From Candidatus Cloacimonadota bacterium (GTDB taxonomy: Bacteria; Cloacimonadota; Cloacimonadia; Cloacimonadales; Cloacimonadaceae): a DNA stretch of 15,117 nucleotides. Below are positions 5,830 through 13,230 of the stretch, in pieces (position 1 is the first letter of the stretch; every line of letters starts with the position of its first letter). The stretch covers positions 1-15,117 of the forward strand of contig JALNWR010000042.1 in NCBI GenBank assembly GCA_023230795.1, given 5' to 3'. The notes under the pieces are model-generated. The model ran no database searches and was not told where the DNA came from. It saw nothing but the letters and a program-made list of their open reading frames with translations. The position numbers and the translations under genes are program-made.

Positions 5830-6759
5830 TTATTGTTTAGGTAAAAACACTTCTGCCATCATGCATCTGGCGCTTCCACCACCCAGGGTTTCAATAGTAT
5901 TCAGGTCGCTGCTCAGGATATTGGTATGTTTCTGAATGGTTTTCACCTGATCCGGACTGAGGCTGTTTCTTGCCGCATCGCTCATCGCCAGATAGGTTTT
6001 ATTGTCTTTTCCTGTTACCTGCAACATGTTTCCGGCAAATTGATGCATCTGCTCTTCGCTGATTTCGATGATCTCTTTATTGTCGGCCTTTAGCTCACGT
6101 ATAACTTTCTCGCGCTCGTTTTTATCATCAATCGCATCCAGACAGATCACACAGAAGGTAGTTCCAAGAGCCATTAAGACATTGGTATGATAGATCACCG
6201 CACGTTTATTATCCACGGTTTGATATGATCTGAATATTACCGGGCTATAGTTAAAATCTTTGCAGAATTTGATCAGCAGCTGTTCATCAGCTCTAACTGA
6301 CAGCGAACAGTATGCTTTGCGGTTTACCCGATCTAAAATCAGGCTACCGGTTCCTTCCAGGAAAAAGCCGTCGTTTTCAGCTTTGGTATAATCTATTCTT
6401 TTTGCGATCTTAAAACCTTCTGATTCTACCAATTGTAAAACTTCTTCATTGCGTTCCCGACGTCTGTTTTCCGCAAACATAGGATACAAGGCAATAGTGC
6501 CGGATTGGTGAAAGCTTACCCAGTTATTGGGAAAGATCGAATCCGGGGTATCGTGTTCTATTTTGTCTTGATATACCATTACCTTGACGCCTGCCTGGCG
6601 AAGTTTGCTAACAAAAGCATCAAATTCGGCTTGCGCTTTAGCGTTTACTTGGGCTTGTTCAATGTCCAGTTCAGCTTGGAAGTAGTTGTTTACCTTGGTC
6701 TGTTCGTTCATCCGAAATGCTGCTGGACGAACCATCAGGATTGTATTTGTGATTTGCAT
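5830..6759 (-). CDS. ctlX: Citrulline hydrolase-like protein, CtlX family (amidinotransferase fold)
   Basis: This 309-residue cytosolic protein matches the CtlX/COG4874 branch of the guanidino-group-modifying superfamily. Characteristic segments are MVRPAAFRMN near the start, FPNNW at 76-80, LYPMFAENRRRER at 91-103, and LEGTGS at 134-139. The catalytic His191 lies in YHTNVLMAL and the catalytic Cys299 in the C-terminal GGGSARCMM. Characterised CtlX hydrolyses citrulline to ornithine, CO2 and ammonia; relatives include arginine deiminase and dimethylarginine dimethylaminohydrolase, so the exact substrate is inferred. The start is supported by AAGGAG (6771-6766), 6 nt upstream, and by a promoter further up. 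The gene stands alone, convergent with the methyltransferase gene and divergent from the efflux operon. It fits an amino-acid-fermenting host. Confidence 0.85.
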   Translation of the reverse strand: MQITNTILMVRPAAFRMNEQTKVNNYFQAELDIEQAQVNAKAQAEFDAFVSKLRQAGVKVMVYQDKIEHDTPDSIFPNNWVSFHQSGTIALYPMFAENRRRERNEEVLQLVESEGFKIAKRIDYTKAENDGFFLEGTGSLILDRVNRKAYCSLSVRADEQLLIKFCKDFNYSPVIFRSYQTVDNKRAVIYHTNVLMALGTTFCVICLDAIDDKNEREKVIRELKADNKEIIEISEEQMHQFAGNMLQVTGKDNKTYLAMSDAARNSLSPDQVKTIQKHTNILSSDLNTIETLGGGSARCMMAEVFLPKQ

Positions 6760-7141
6760 ATTTATCTCCTTTTGGATTTATTTTATTTTATCGAAGCCAT
6801 TTTATTTTAAGTCAAGATCTTGGCAAGGGACATTTTGCCTTACGCTCAGTATTATGCCTTGTAAGCTGAGCTTGGCATATCTGCGTACTCCTATCGGTTG
6901 CGCTAAGAATCAGCCTCCTTTAGCTCTGCCATGATCCTTCATTTCCCAAGGGTCAAATGGCTGTGCACAAGATTTTCCTTGCCCTATAAGTCGTCATCAA
7001 TTTTGCTGTATCATGGTTTTGATTTACGAAAATCACGCCTAAGATAGCGTTTCTTAGCACAGCAGATAAGAAATCGTGCAGGGAAAACGCTACTGCCAAG
7101 TAATACAAGAAAAGGATAAAGAAATCTTGAATAGAGGGATT
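6760..7141. other. Divergent intergenic region between ctlX and the efflux operon
   Basis: These 382 bases hold the ctlX promoter on the left. For the rightward efflux operon no promoter stands out: TAAGAT at 7040-7045 has no good -35 at the proper distance. A bulged stem pairs TATGCC (6853-6858) with GGCATA (6874-6879), enclosing AAGC/GCTT (6863-6866, 6870-6873). No gene or regulator-encoding ORF was found. The efflux operon is therefore likely read from somewhere in 6900-7130. Confidence 0.45.
6787..6815 (-). promoter_or_regulatory. Probable sigma-70-type promoter for ctlX
   Basis: On the minus strand TTGACT (6815-6810) and GATAAA (6792-6787) stand 17 bp apart, in a very A/T-rich stretch 28-56 bp before the ctlX start codon. 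The -35 matches five of six consensus positions and the -10 four of six. Confidence 0.55.
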
Positions 7142-8386
7142 ATGAAACACTATCTGATCTTACTTTTGCTGCTGCCGATGGTGCTGGCAGCAAAAGTTTA
7201 TACCCTTGATGAACTTATTGAACATGGTATCGAAAACAGTTACCAGATTCAAAAAGAGGAACTTTCCAATCAGAGCGGGCACAGCTCTTTTAGAAGTGCA
7301 AAATGGAATCTTTTGCCAAATGCGAATCTTAGCACCGGGCTTACTCAAGACCTGGACCCAATATCGCCACAAAGCGGACTGAGCAGTTTTGCTGGTTTTG
7401 AGATCAGCAAAAATATCAGTCTGAATGATCCGGCCTACTTTAATTATCGCTTTGCAAGGCTGGATAGAAGCCGGGCAGACTTGACTCTGCAAAAGGGCTA
7501 TAGCACTTATGTTTACCAAGTATTTCAGGCCTATATCAAAGCTCTTTCCGCCACCAAGAAAATGAGCTCGCTCCAGGAAAATATAGCCATTCAAAACAGA
7601 GTGTGGGAGCAGAGCAAGGTGATGCTGCGTTTGGGTAAAACGGTTCCTTTTGAAGTGAAACAAAATGAAATTGCAGTGATGAATTCCCAAATCAGCCTTA
7701 TTCAACTGGAGAATATCATCGAGAATGCGCGGATGCAGCTTTTTGCACTGGTGCAGATGTCAGATTTGGGCTATCCTCTGGCTGAACTGGAAGTAGATAC
7801 CGAAAAGGATATCCCCAGCTTTAGCACCGAAAATATGCTGGAGCTCAAAATCTTGCAGCGGGAGCTGGAGCGCAATGATATCTTTATGACCCAAAACTTT
7901 TTGGAGAATTTCCCCACGGTTTCGCTGGGCTACGGTTTTTCACGTCGTGTAAACGGAGCAGATTTTGATTTTGATAAGTACAGTACAGTGCACAGCCTGA
8001 ATCTGAACCTCTCCTACTCTCTGTGGAATGTCTTTACAAACCGTGAATCAGGCCTGCGCTATAAAATAAACAAACAAATGGCTCAGCTGAATTTTGATGA
8101 TAAGGCAGAGCAAAGCAAGCGTGAGTATGACATCGCTCTTAACGAGCTGCAATATCTTTTGCGCCTGGACGAGCTGTACAGTGAGCGCTTGCTGCAGGCT
8201 ACAGAGCAAATCCGCATTGCTGAAGAACGCTATCGCCTTGGGATGATCCAGCTTTTGGAGCTGGACAGAACCCGCACAAACTATATTGATGCCGATATCG
8301 AATACAATGCTAACCGCTATGAAATAATCCAAAAACAAGAAGCTCTAAATTATCTACTTTCTCAGCAAATCTTAGGTAAATGGTAA
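7142..8386 (+). CDS. TolC family outer-membrane efflux protein
   Basis: This 414-residue protein begins with a signal peptide (MKHYLILLLLLPMVLAA, cleavage near residue 17). The rest is the duplicated helical-barrel outer-membrane efflux protein pattern: long amphipathic helices with heptad-like spacing around 100-200 and 310-410, separated by beta-strand segments such as SLGYGFSRR and LNLNLSYSLW. It would form the trimeric channel through the outer membrane for the adjacent transporter. I chose ATG 7142 because it begins the signal peptide and has AGAGGG at 7133-7138. An in-frame GTG at 7076 would add 22 charged residues ahead of it. The adaptor gene starts 3 bp after the stop, so the two are surely co-transcribed. 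The low length and lack of a lipobox are normal for this family. Confidence 0.92.
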   Translation: MKHYLILLLLLPMVLAAKVYTLDELIEHGIENSYQIQKEELSNQSGHSSFRSAKWNLLPNANLSTGLTQDLDPISPQSGLSSFAGFEISKNISLNDPAYFNYRFARLDRSRADLTLQKGYSTYVYQVFQAYIKALSATKKMSSLQENIAIQNRVWEQSKVMLRLGKTVPFEVKQNEIAVMNSQISLIQLENIIENARMQLFALVQMSDLGYPLAELEVDTEKDIPSFSTENMLELKILQRELERNDIFMTQNFLENFPTVSLGYGFSRRVNGADFDFDKYSTVHSLNLNLSYSLWNVFTNRESGLRYKINKQMAQLNFDDKAEQSKREYDIALNELQYLLRLDELYSERLLQATEQIRIAEERYRLGMIQLLELDRTRTNYIDADIEYNANRYEIIQKQEALNYLLSQQILGKW

Positions 8387-8389
8387 GTC

Positions 8390-9661
8390 ATGAAAAAATA
8401 CATCAAATACATCATCATAGCGGCTGTGATTATCATAGCAATTGCCGCATTCAGCAACTATAGAAAAGCCAAATCTGCTCCCAGCTGGCGAGTGGACAGT
8501 CCCTCCAGCGGCTCAGTGCGCGAGGTTGTGACCGCCACCGGTTCACTGAATCCTTATGTACTGGTAAACGTGGGCACCGAGGTCAGCGGGAAAATCGAAC
8601 GCCTTTACAAGGATTTTAATGACACTGTAAAAAAGGGCGAACTTTTGGCAAAACTCGATACAGAGATCTTGATGACTTCTCTGGAGGTTTCGCGCGGAGA
8701 CTTGGCCAAAGCGACTACCGCCATGCAGGAAGCCAAGCTGGATTATGATCTGTTGGCTGAGCTTGCTGAACAGGAGATGAGCTCTGAATATGAGCTGGCT
8801 AAAGCCAGATTCAAATATCAAACAGCCCAACAAAACGTAGCAAATGCCCAGCTCAGTCTGCAACGCGCCGAAAAGAATCTGGCCAATGCGCACATTACCA
8901 GTCCCATCAATGGAGTAATAGTATCCCGGGATGTGGATGAAGGGCAGACCGTGGCGGCCAGCTTGAATTCTCCCACCCTTTTTGTGATCGCAAACAATCT
9001 TGAAAGAATGCAGATTACCGCCAAAGTAGATGAGGCTGATATAGGCAAAATCAAACTCGGCTTACCGGTGGAATTCAACGTGGATGCTTATCCTCGCGAG
9101 AGCTTTTCCGGGACAGTGCAACAAATCAGACTGAATCCTACCACCGAATCCAATGTGGTGACCTACAGCGTGATTATCGATGCTGTGAATCCCGATCGTA
9201 AGCTATTGCCAGGCATGACTACAAATGTAACCTTTATCATCAGAGCAAAGCAGGATGTGCTCCGTTTACCGGAAACTGCCACCAGGTTCAGACCCAGCAA
9301 GGAAATTTGGGAGCTTTTTGACCTCAAATGGGATGACGAGCTGCTTACTGCAGGACGCAAAGTAATGCAAGAGATGATGACAGGGGGGGCTCCTCCCGAA
9401 AGCGGACAGAAAAGACCAGCAAGCCAAAGACCCCAGTCCGGTAGCAGGATGAAAGCAGAAACTGAATCTCGCATCGCAGTGGTATGGATATTGAAAGGCG
9501 ATGTTCCCAGCCCCGTGGCAGTGCGAACCGGAGTGTCTGACGGTGCCTATGTGGAGCTTTTAGAGGGAATTGCCGAAGATGATGTACTGGTCACTGGTGT
9601 GATCTACAACGACCCCAAACAAGCTGCGGCAAATTCCGGCATGCCTATGAGACGATTCTGA
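8390..9661 (+). CDS. Periplasmic adaptor (membrane fusion protein), MacA/HlyD family
   Basis: The 423-residue protein starts with an uncleaved inner-membrane anchor (about residues 5-22, IKYIIIAAVIIIAIAAF). It continues with the lipoyl/barrel-sandwich half-motif (VREVVTATGSLNPY ... GTEVSGKIERL, about 44-95) and an alpha-helical hairpin rich in Ala, Glu and Lys (about 98-165). The second lipoyl half follows (ITSPINGVIVSRDVDEGQTV), then a beta-barrel and a membrane-proximal domain. It would link the inner-membrane ABC transporter to the TolC channel. Between the barrel and the last domain, about residues 301-357, is a Pro/Ser/Gly/Arg-rich insertion (GGAPPESGQKRPASQRPQSG) not found in typical MacA. 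The stop overlaps the next ATG by one base (TGATG). The ribosome binding site is weak, suggesting coupling to the upstream gene. Confidence 0.93.
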   Translation: MKKYIKYIIIAAVIIIAIAAFSNYRKAKSAPSWRVDSPSSGSVREVVTATGSLNPYVLVNVGTEVSGKIERLYKDFNDTVKKGELLAKLDTEILMTSLEVSRGDLAKATTAMQEAKLDYDLLAELAEQEMSSEYELAKARFKYQTAQQNVANAQLSLQRAEKNLANAHITSPINGVIVSRDVDEGQTVAASLNSPTLFVIANNLERMQITAKVDEADIGKIKLGLPVEFNVDAYPRESFSGTVQQIRLNPTTESNVVTYSVIIDAVNPDRKLLPGMTTNVTFIIRAKQDVLRLPETATRFRPSKEIWELFDLKWDDELLTAGRKVMQEMMTGGAPPESGQKRPASQRPQSGSRMKAETESRIAVVWILKGDVPSPVAVRTGVSDGAYVELLEGIAEDDVLVTGVIYNDPKQAAANSGMPMRRF

Positions 9662-10416
9662 TGAATGACTATCTGCTCGAAACCAAAGGCCTTTCCAAGA
9701 CCTATGTGATGGGCGATATTCAGGTGCATGCGCTCAGGCATGTGGATTTGAAGGTGAGACGAGGCAATTTCATCGCCATCATGGGAGCCAGCGGCAGCGG
9801 AAAGACCACCTTCATGAATATGCTGGGCTGTCTGGACAAACCCTCAGCCGGAAGCTATGTGCTGGATGGTATTCCCGTGCATGAGATGGAAGACGCAGAG
9901 CTTACCACTATCCGCAACCAAAAGATAGGATACGTCTTTCAAAACTTTTATCTTTTGCCCAGGACTACCGCTTTGGAAAATACAGAATTGCCGCTTTTGT
10001 ATGCACGCAATATCTCTTCGCATCTTCGCCGCGAAAAAGCAATGAAAGCCCTTGAAACAGTAGGCGTAGCGGATAGATCCAAACACTTTCCAAATCAACT
10101 TTCGGGAGGGCAGCAACAGCGGGTGGCTATAGCCCGGGCCATAGTAAATGATCCCTCCTTCATCCTTGCGGATGAACCTACTGGCAATCTCGATACCCGC
10201 ACCAGCATTGGGGTTATGGCAGTGCTTCAGGAATTGCATGCCCAGGGTAAGACCGTGATATTGGTAACCCATGAACACGATATCGCCCAATATGCACATC
10301 GGCACATCACTTTTCGCGATGGTAAGATTATCTCAGACAAAGAAAACCCCAATCCCAAAATAGCCAAGGATGATCTACTTACCTTGCCTCGTTTGGAAGA
10401 TGAAGAGGAGGAATAG
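9661..10416 (+). CDS. ABC transporter ATPase, MacB/LolD type
   Basis: The 251-residue protein is a complete nucleotide-binding domain. Walker A GASGSGKTT is at about residues 42-50, the ABC signature LSGGQ at 147-151, Walker B ILADEP with D171/E172, and the family-typical EPTGNLD and VTHEHD follow. Type VII (MacB/LolD) ATPases power mechanotransmission: they drive export from the periplasm through TolC, and do not carry substrate across the inner membrane. An acidic C-terminal tail (about 28 residues, ending LEDEEEE) extends past the usual end. The gene overlaps the adaptor gene by one base and the permease gene by one base. In E. coli MacB the ATPase and permease are fused; here they are separate. 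Confidence 0.95.
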   Translation: MNDYLLETKGLSKTYVMGDIQVHALRHVDLKVRRGNFIAIMGASGSGKTTFMNMLGCLDKPSAGSYVLDGIPVHEMEDAELTTIRNQKIGYVFQNFYLLPRTTALENTELPLLYARNISSHLRREKAMKALETVGVADRSKHFPNQLSGGQQQRVAIARAIVNDPSFILADEPTGNLDTRTSIGVMAVLQELHAQGKTVILVTHEHDIAQYAHRHITFRDGKIISDKENPNPKIAKDDLLTLPRLEDEEEE

Positions 10417-11627
10417 TGTCTGTACTTGGAATCCTTAAAATCGCCCTGAAGTCACTAACCAGAAACAAAACCAGGACCTTCCTGACCATGCTGGGCATCA
10501 TCATCGGCGTAGCTGCTGTAATAACCATGCTTGCCATCGGCCAGGGTGCGAAGACTATAGTGGAGGAGCAAGTAAACTCCATGGGCACAAACGTCATCAT
10601 GGTGAATTCAAACTTTAGCCGTACCAGCGTGCGCCAGGCCGCTGGCGGGGGAAATCTCCTCAATGTGGAGGACGTGATAGCCATCCGGAATCAGCTGGAC
10701 GGTGTGCTATATGCTTCACCAATTTACAATAGCTGGGGTCAGCTGAAATATGAGGGGAACAACTGGCGGGGCAGTGTAATGGGCGTGGATGCGGATTATT
10801 TCTTTATTCGGGATATGAATGCCGCTACGGGTGATCTCTTCTTTTATTCTGATGTGGAGAATGCCACCAAGGTCTGTGTAATTGGTAAAACCGTGGCAGA
10901 CAATCTCTTTCAAGACCATGACCCCGTTGGCAAAATCATCCGTATCCGAAACATACCCTTCAAGGTGCAGGGAGTGCTCAGCGCCAAAGGCCAAAGTGTG
11001 ATGGGGCGAGACCAGGATGATATAGTAATCGCACCATATACCACTGTCTATCAGAGGCTTTTAGGGCGTCATTGGCGGGCGATGAGCATTTTAGTATCTG
11101 CCACCAGCCGTGATAATATTCATCTTGTGCAGCAAGATATTATGGATCTTCTTCAGGCCAGACACAGGGGCACTACCAGTGAAGAATTTGTTGTAAGCTC
11201 GCAGACAGACCTGGCTGAAACTGCCAGCAGCGTGTCTGATACCATGACCATACTCCTGGCTTCGATAGCGGGAATCTCGCTACTCGTAGGAGGAATCGGG
11301 ATCATGAATATCATGCTCGTATCAGTTACAGAGCGCATCAAAGAGATTGGCATCCGCATGGCTGTGGGTGCAGGCAAACGTGATGTGCTGCTGCAATTTA
11401 TCATTGAAGCGGTAGCCATCAGTTTCATAGGGGGACTCTTGGGCATTCTGCTCGGAATAGCCTCCGCAAAAATCCTGGGAGATACCATGGATTGGAACAT
11501 AGTGGTCACAATGTGGTCTGTAATCCTTTCTGCAGGTTTTTCCATGGCTATCGGGATCTTCTTCGGATGGTATCCGGCCAAGAAAGCTGCTAACTTAAAC
11601 CTCATCGATGCCTTAAGGTATGAGTGA
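10416..11627 (+). CDS. ABC transporter permease, MacB/FtsX family
   Basis: This 403-residue protein has the four-helix FtsX/MacB topology. TM1 spans about 19-41 (MLGIIIGVAAVITMLAIG), followed by a large periplasmic domain of about 235 residues, TM2 about 276-300 (ISLLVGGIGIMNIMLVSVTERIKEIGIRMAVGA is typical of the family), TM3 about 328-350 and TM4 about 365-388. The C-terminus PAKKAANLNLIDALRYE is a MacB hallmark. I chose GTG 10416, which overlaps the ATPase stop codon and has GGAGG at 10407-10411. With the ATPase, adaptor and TolC genes it completes a tripartite exporter. The substrate is unknown; macrolides, peptides, siderophores and lipids are known for relatives. It is the last gene of the operon, and no clear terminator follows. 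Confidence 0.94.
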   Translation: MSVLGILKIALKSLTRNKTRTFLTMLGIIIGVAAVITMLAIGQGAKTIVEEQVNSMGTNVIMVNSNFSRTSVRQAAGGGNLLNVEDVIAIRNQLDGVLYASPIYNSWGQLKYEGNNWRGSVMGVDADYFFIRDMNAATGDLFFYSDVENATKVCVIGKTVADNLFQDHDPVGKIIRIRNIPFKVQGVLSAKGQSVMGRDQDDIVIAPYTTVYQRLLGRHWRAMSILVSATSRDNIHLVQQDIMDLLQARHRGTTSEEFVVSSQTDLAETASSVSDTMTILLASIAGISLLVGGIGIMNIMLVSVTERIKEIGIRMAVGAGKRDVLLQFIIEAVAISFIGGLLGILLGIASAKILGDTMDWNIVVTMWSVILSAGFSMAIGIFFGWYPAKKAANLNLIDALRYE

Positions 11628-11684
11628 TGCCTAAAGTACCTTGTAATGGGGGATAGCCATAAAAAGTTAATAGTGCAAGATTTG

Positions 11685-11706
11685 CTTGACATAAACTTGA
11701 CATTAA
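11685..11706 (+). promoter_or_regulatory. Tandem TTGACA repeat upstream of the glutamate dehydrogenase gene
   Basis: CTTGACATAAA (11685-11695) and CTTGACATTAA (11696-11706) are two 11-bp direct copies that differ at one position. Each contains a perfect -35 hexamer. Neither has a good -10 at 17 bp; TAATAA (11704-11709) is too close to the first copy. They may be the -35 elements of one or two promoters or a tandem operator. Position, 41-62 bp before the start codon, suits a promoter for the downstream gene. Confidence 0.45.
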
Positions 11707-11746
11707 TAAACATGGCAAAAACAAAATAAACAATGGAGGAACCCAA

Positions 11747-13084
11747 ATGACCTTTAAAGAATTCATGGCCAAGGTCGAAGCGAAGAATCCGGGTGAACCG
11801 GAATTCCTTCAGGCAGTCAAAGAAGTAATCGAAACTGTCTGGGACGCTTATGAAAGCAATCCCCGTTTCGTAAAAAACAACATCCTCGAGCGCATCGTAG
11901 AGCCGGAGCGCGTAATCATTTTCCGCGTACCCTGGATGGATGACAAGGGCGAAGTTCACGTAAATCGTGGCTACCGTGTTCAGTTCAACAGCGCAATCGG
12001 CCCCTACAAAGGCGGAATCCGCTTTCACCCCAGCGTGAACCTTTCAATCCTGAAGTTTTTAGGATTCGAACAAACTTTCAAAAACAGCCTTACTACCTTG
12101 CCGATGGGCGGAGGAAAAGGTGGCAGTGATTTTGATGCCCGGGGTCGTTCCGATGCCGAGATCATGCGTTTTTGCCAATCCCTTATGGCTGAACTCTATC
12201 GCCATATTGGGCCCAATCTTGACGTTCCTGCCGGTGATATCGGTGTAGGCGCACGTGAAGTCGGTTACCTCTTTGGTATGTATAAGAAGCTGGCCAACGA
12301 ATTTACCGGTGTACTGACCGGTAAAGGCAGAACCTGGGGTGGCAGCCTGATTCGTCCGGAAGCTACAGGTTTTGGGGTAATCTACTTTGTTCAGGAAATG
12401 CTTAAGACCAAGGGTGAGACCCTTAAAGGTAAGAGAGTGGCTCTTTCCGGCTTCGGTAACGTGGCCTGGGGCGCTGCTCAAAAAGTCACTGAGCTTGGTG
12501 GAAAAGTTGTCACTATTTCTGGTCCTGACGGTTATATCTACGATGAAGCCGGTCTTGACGCCGAGAAGATCGAATACATGAGAGAGCTGCGTGCTTCCAA
12601 TAACGATCGTGTGAAAGACTATGCCGATAAATACCCCGGTGCCAAGTTCCATGCGGGCAAACGCCCTTGGGGAGAGAAGGTAGATGTAGCTATTCCTGCC
12701 GCTACTCAGAATGAACTTGATCTTGATGATGCTAAAGCATTAATGGCAAATGGCGTACCTTGTGTATGCGAAGCCGCTAATATGCCTTGCACCCCTGAGG
12801 CTATGGAAGTCTTTATGAAGGCCAAGATTCTCTTTGCTCCTGGCAAAGCTGCTAACGCCGGTGGTGTGGCAACCTCTGGCCTGGAAATGACTCAAAACTC
12901 CATGCGTCTGAGCTGGAGCCGCGAAGAAGTGGACGAGAAACTTCATGGTATTATGAGTAATATCCACGAAGCTTGCGTTGCCGCCGGAACCCAGGCAGAT
13001 GGCTATATCAACTATGTGAAAGGCGCCAACGTCGCCGGATTCCTGAAAGTTGCAGAAGCCATGTGCGATCAAGGCGTCGTTTAA
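11747..13084 (+). CDS. gdhA: Glutamate dehydrogenase, hexameric type, cofactor probably NAD
   Basis: This 445-residue cytosolic enzyme converts glutamate, water and NAD(P) to 2-oxoglutarate, ammonia and NAD(P)H. The substrate domain shows IGPYKGGIRFHP with K88, PMGGGKGGSD with catalytic K124, and DVPAGDIGVG with catalytic D164. The nucleotide domain has GFGNVAWGAA and SGPDGYIYD. At the sites that set cofactor choice in the NAD-specific Clostridium symbiosum enzyme (F238, P262, D263), this protein has the same residues (F236, P260, D261). E. coli NADP-type enzymes have Ser at the first two positions and Ser at the third. A catabolic NAD role in glutamate fermentation is therefore inferred, contrary to the default NADP label. 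GGAGG at 11735-11739, 7 nt upstream, fixes the start. The gene is monocistronic with its own terminator. Confidence 0.95.
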   Translation: MTFKEFMAKVEAKNPGEPEFLQAVKEVIETVWDAYESNPRFVKNNILERIVEPERVIIFRVPWMDDKGEVHVNRGYRVQFNSAIGPYKGGIRFHPSVNLSILKFLGFEQTFKNSLTTLPMGGGKGGSDFDARGRSDAEIMRFCQSLMAELYRHIGPNLDVPAGDIGVGAREVGYLFGMYKKLANEFTGVLTGKGRTWGGSLIRPEATGFGVIYFVQEMLKTKGETLKGKRVALSGFGNVAWGAAQKVTELGGKVVTISGPDGYIYDEAGLDAEKIEYMRELRASNNDRVKDYADKYPGAKFHAGKRPWGEKVDVAIPAATQNELDLDDAKALMANGVPCVCEAANMPCTPEAMEVFMKAKILFAPGKAANAGGVATSGLEMTQNSMRLSWSREEVDEKLHGIMSNIHEACVAAGTQADGYINYVKGANVAGFLKVAEAMCDQGVV

Positions 13085-13108
13085 CTAACTGACAATATAC
13101 CATAATAT

Positions 13109-13136
13109 AAAGGCGGGAGTTCACTCTCGCCTTTTT
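13109..13136 (+). terminator. Intrinsic terminator of the glutamate dehydrogenase gene
   Basis: AGGCGGGAG (13111-13119) and CTCTCGCCT (13124-13132) form a 9-bp stem with one G-U pair and the tetraloop TTCA. A-T pairs extend the base, and a run of five T (13132-13136) follows. It begins 25 bp after the stop codon and is the clearest terminator in the window. Confidence 0.93.
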
Positions 13137-13165
13137 AGATTTTCATTAGCTTTTCATAATTTAGC

Positions 13166-13194
13166 TTGACGGATTTTATACTGCTAAAAATAAT
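13166..13194 (+). promoter_or_regulatory. Promoter for the debranching enzyme gene
   Basis: TTGACG (13166-13171) and AATAAT (13189-13194) are 17 bp apart and each matches the sigma-70 consensus at five of six positions. The pair lies between the upstream terminator and the start codon at 13231, so the gene is a separate transcription unit. Confidence 0.7.
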
Positions 13195-13230
13195 CTACTT
13201 ACTACCTTTATTCTGACTTTAGGGGGTTTA

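Noticed and set aside
7076..7141. Upstream GTG start that would lengthen the TolC protein by 22 residues
   Set aside because: It puts a charged segment ahead of a clear signal peptide; the ATG at 7142 has a ribosome binding site and gives a normal secreted protein.
11153..12028. 291-codon ORF on the minus strand across the permease and gdhA genes
   Set aside because: It runs antisense over two confident genes and through the gdhA promoter region; the protein resembles nothing known.
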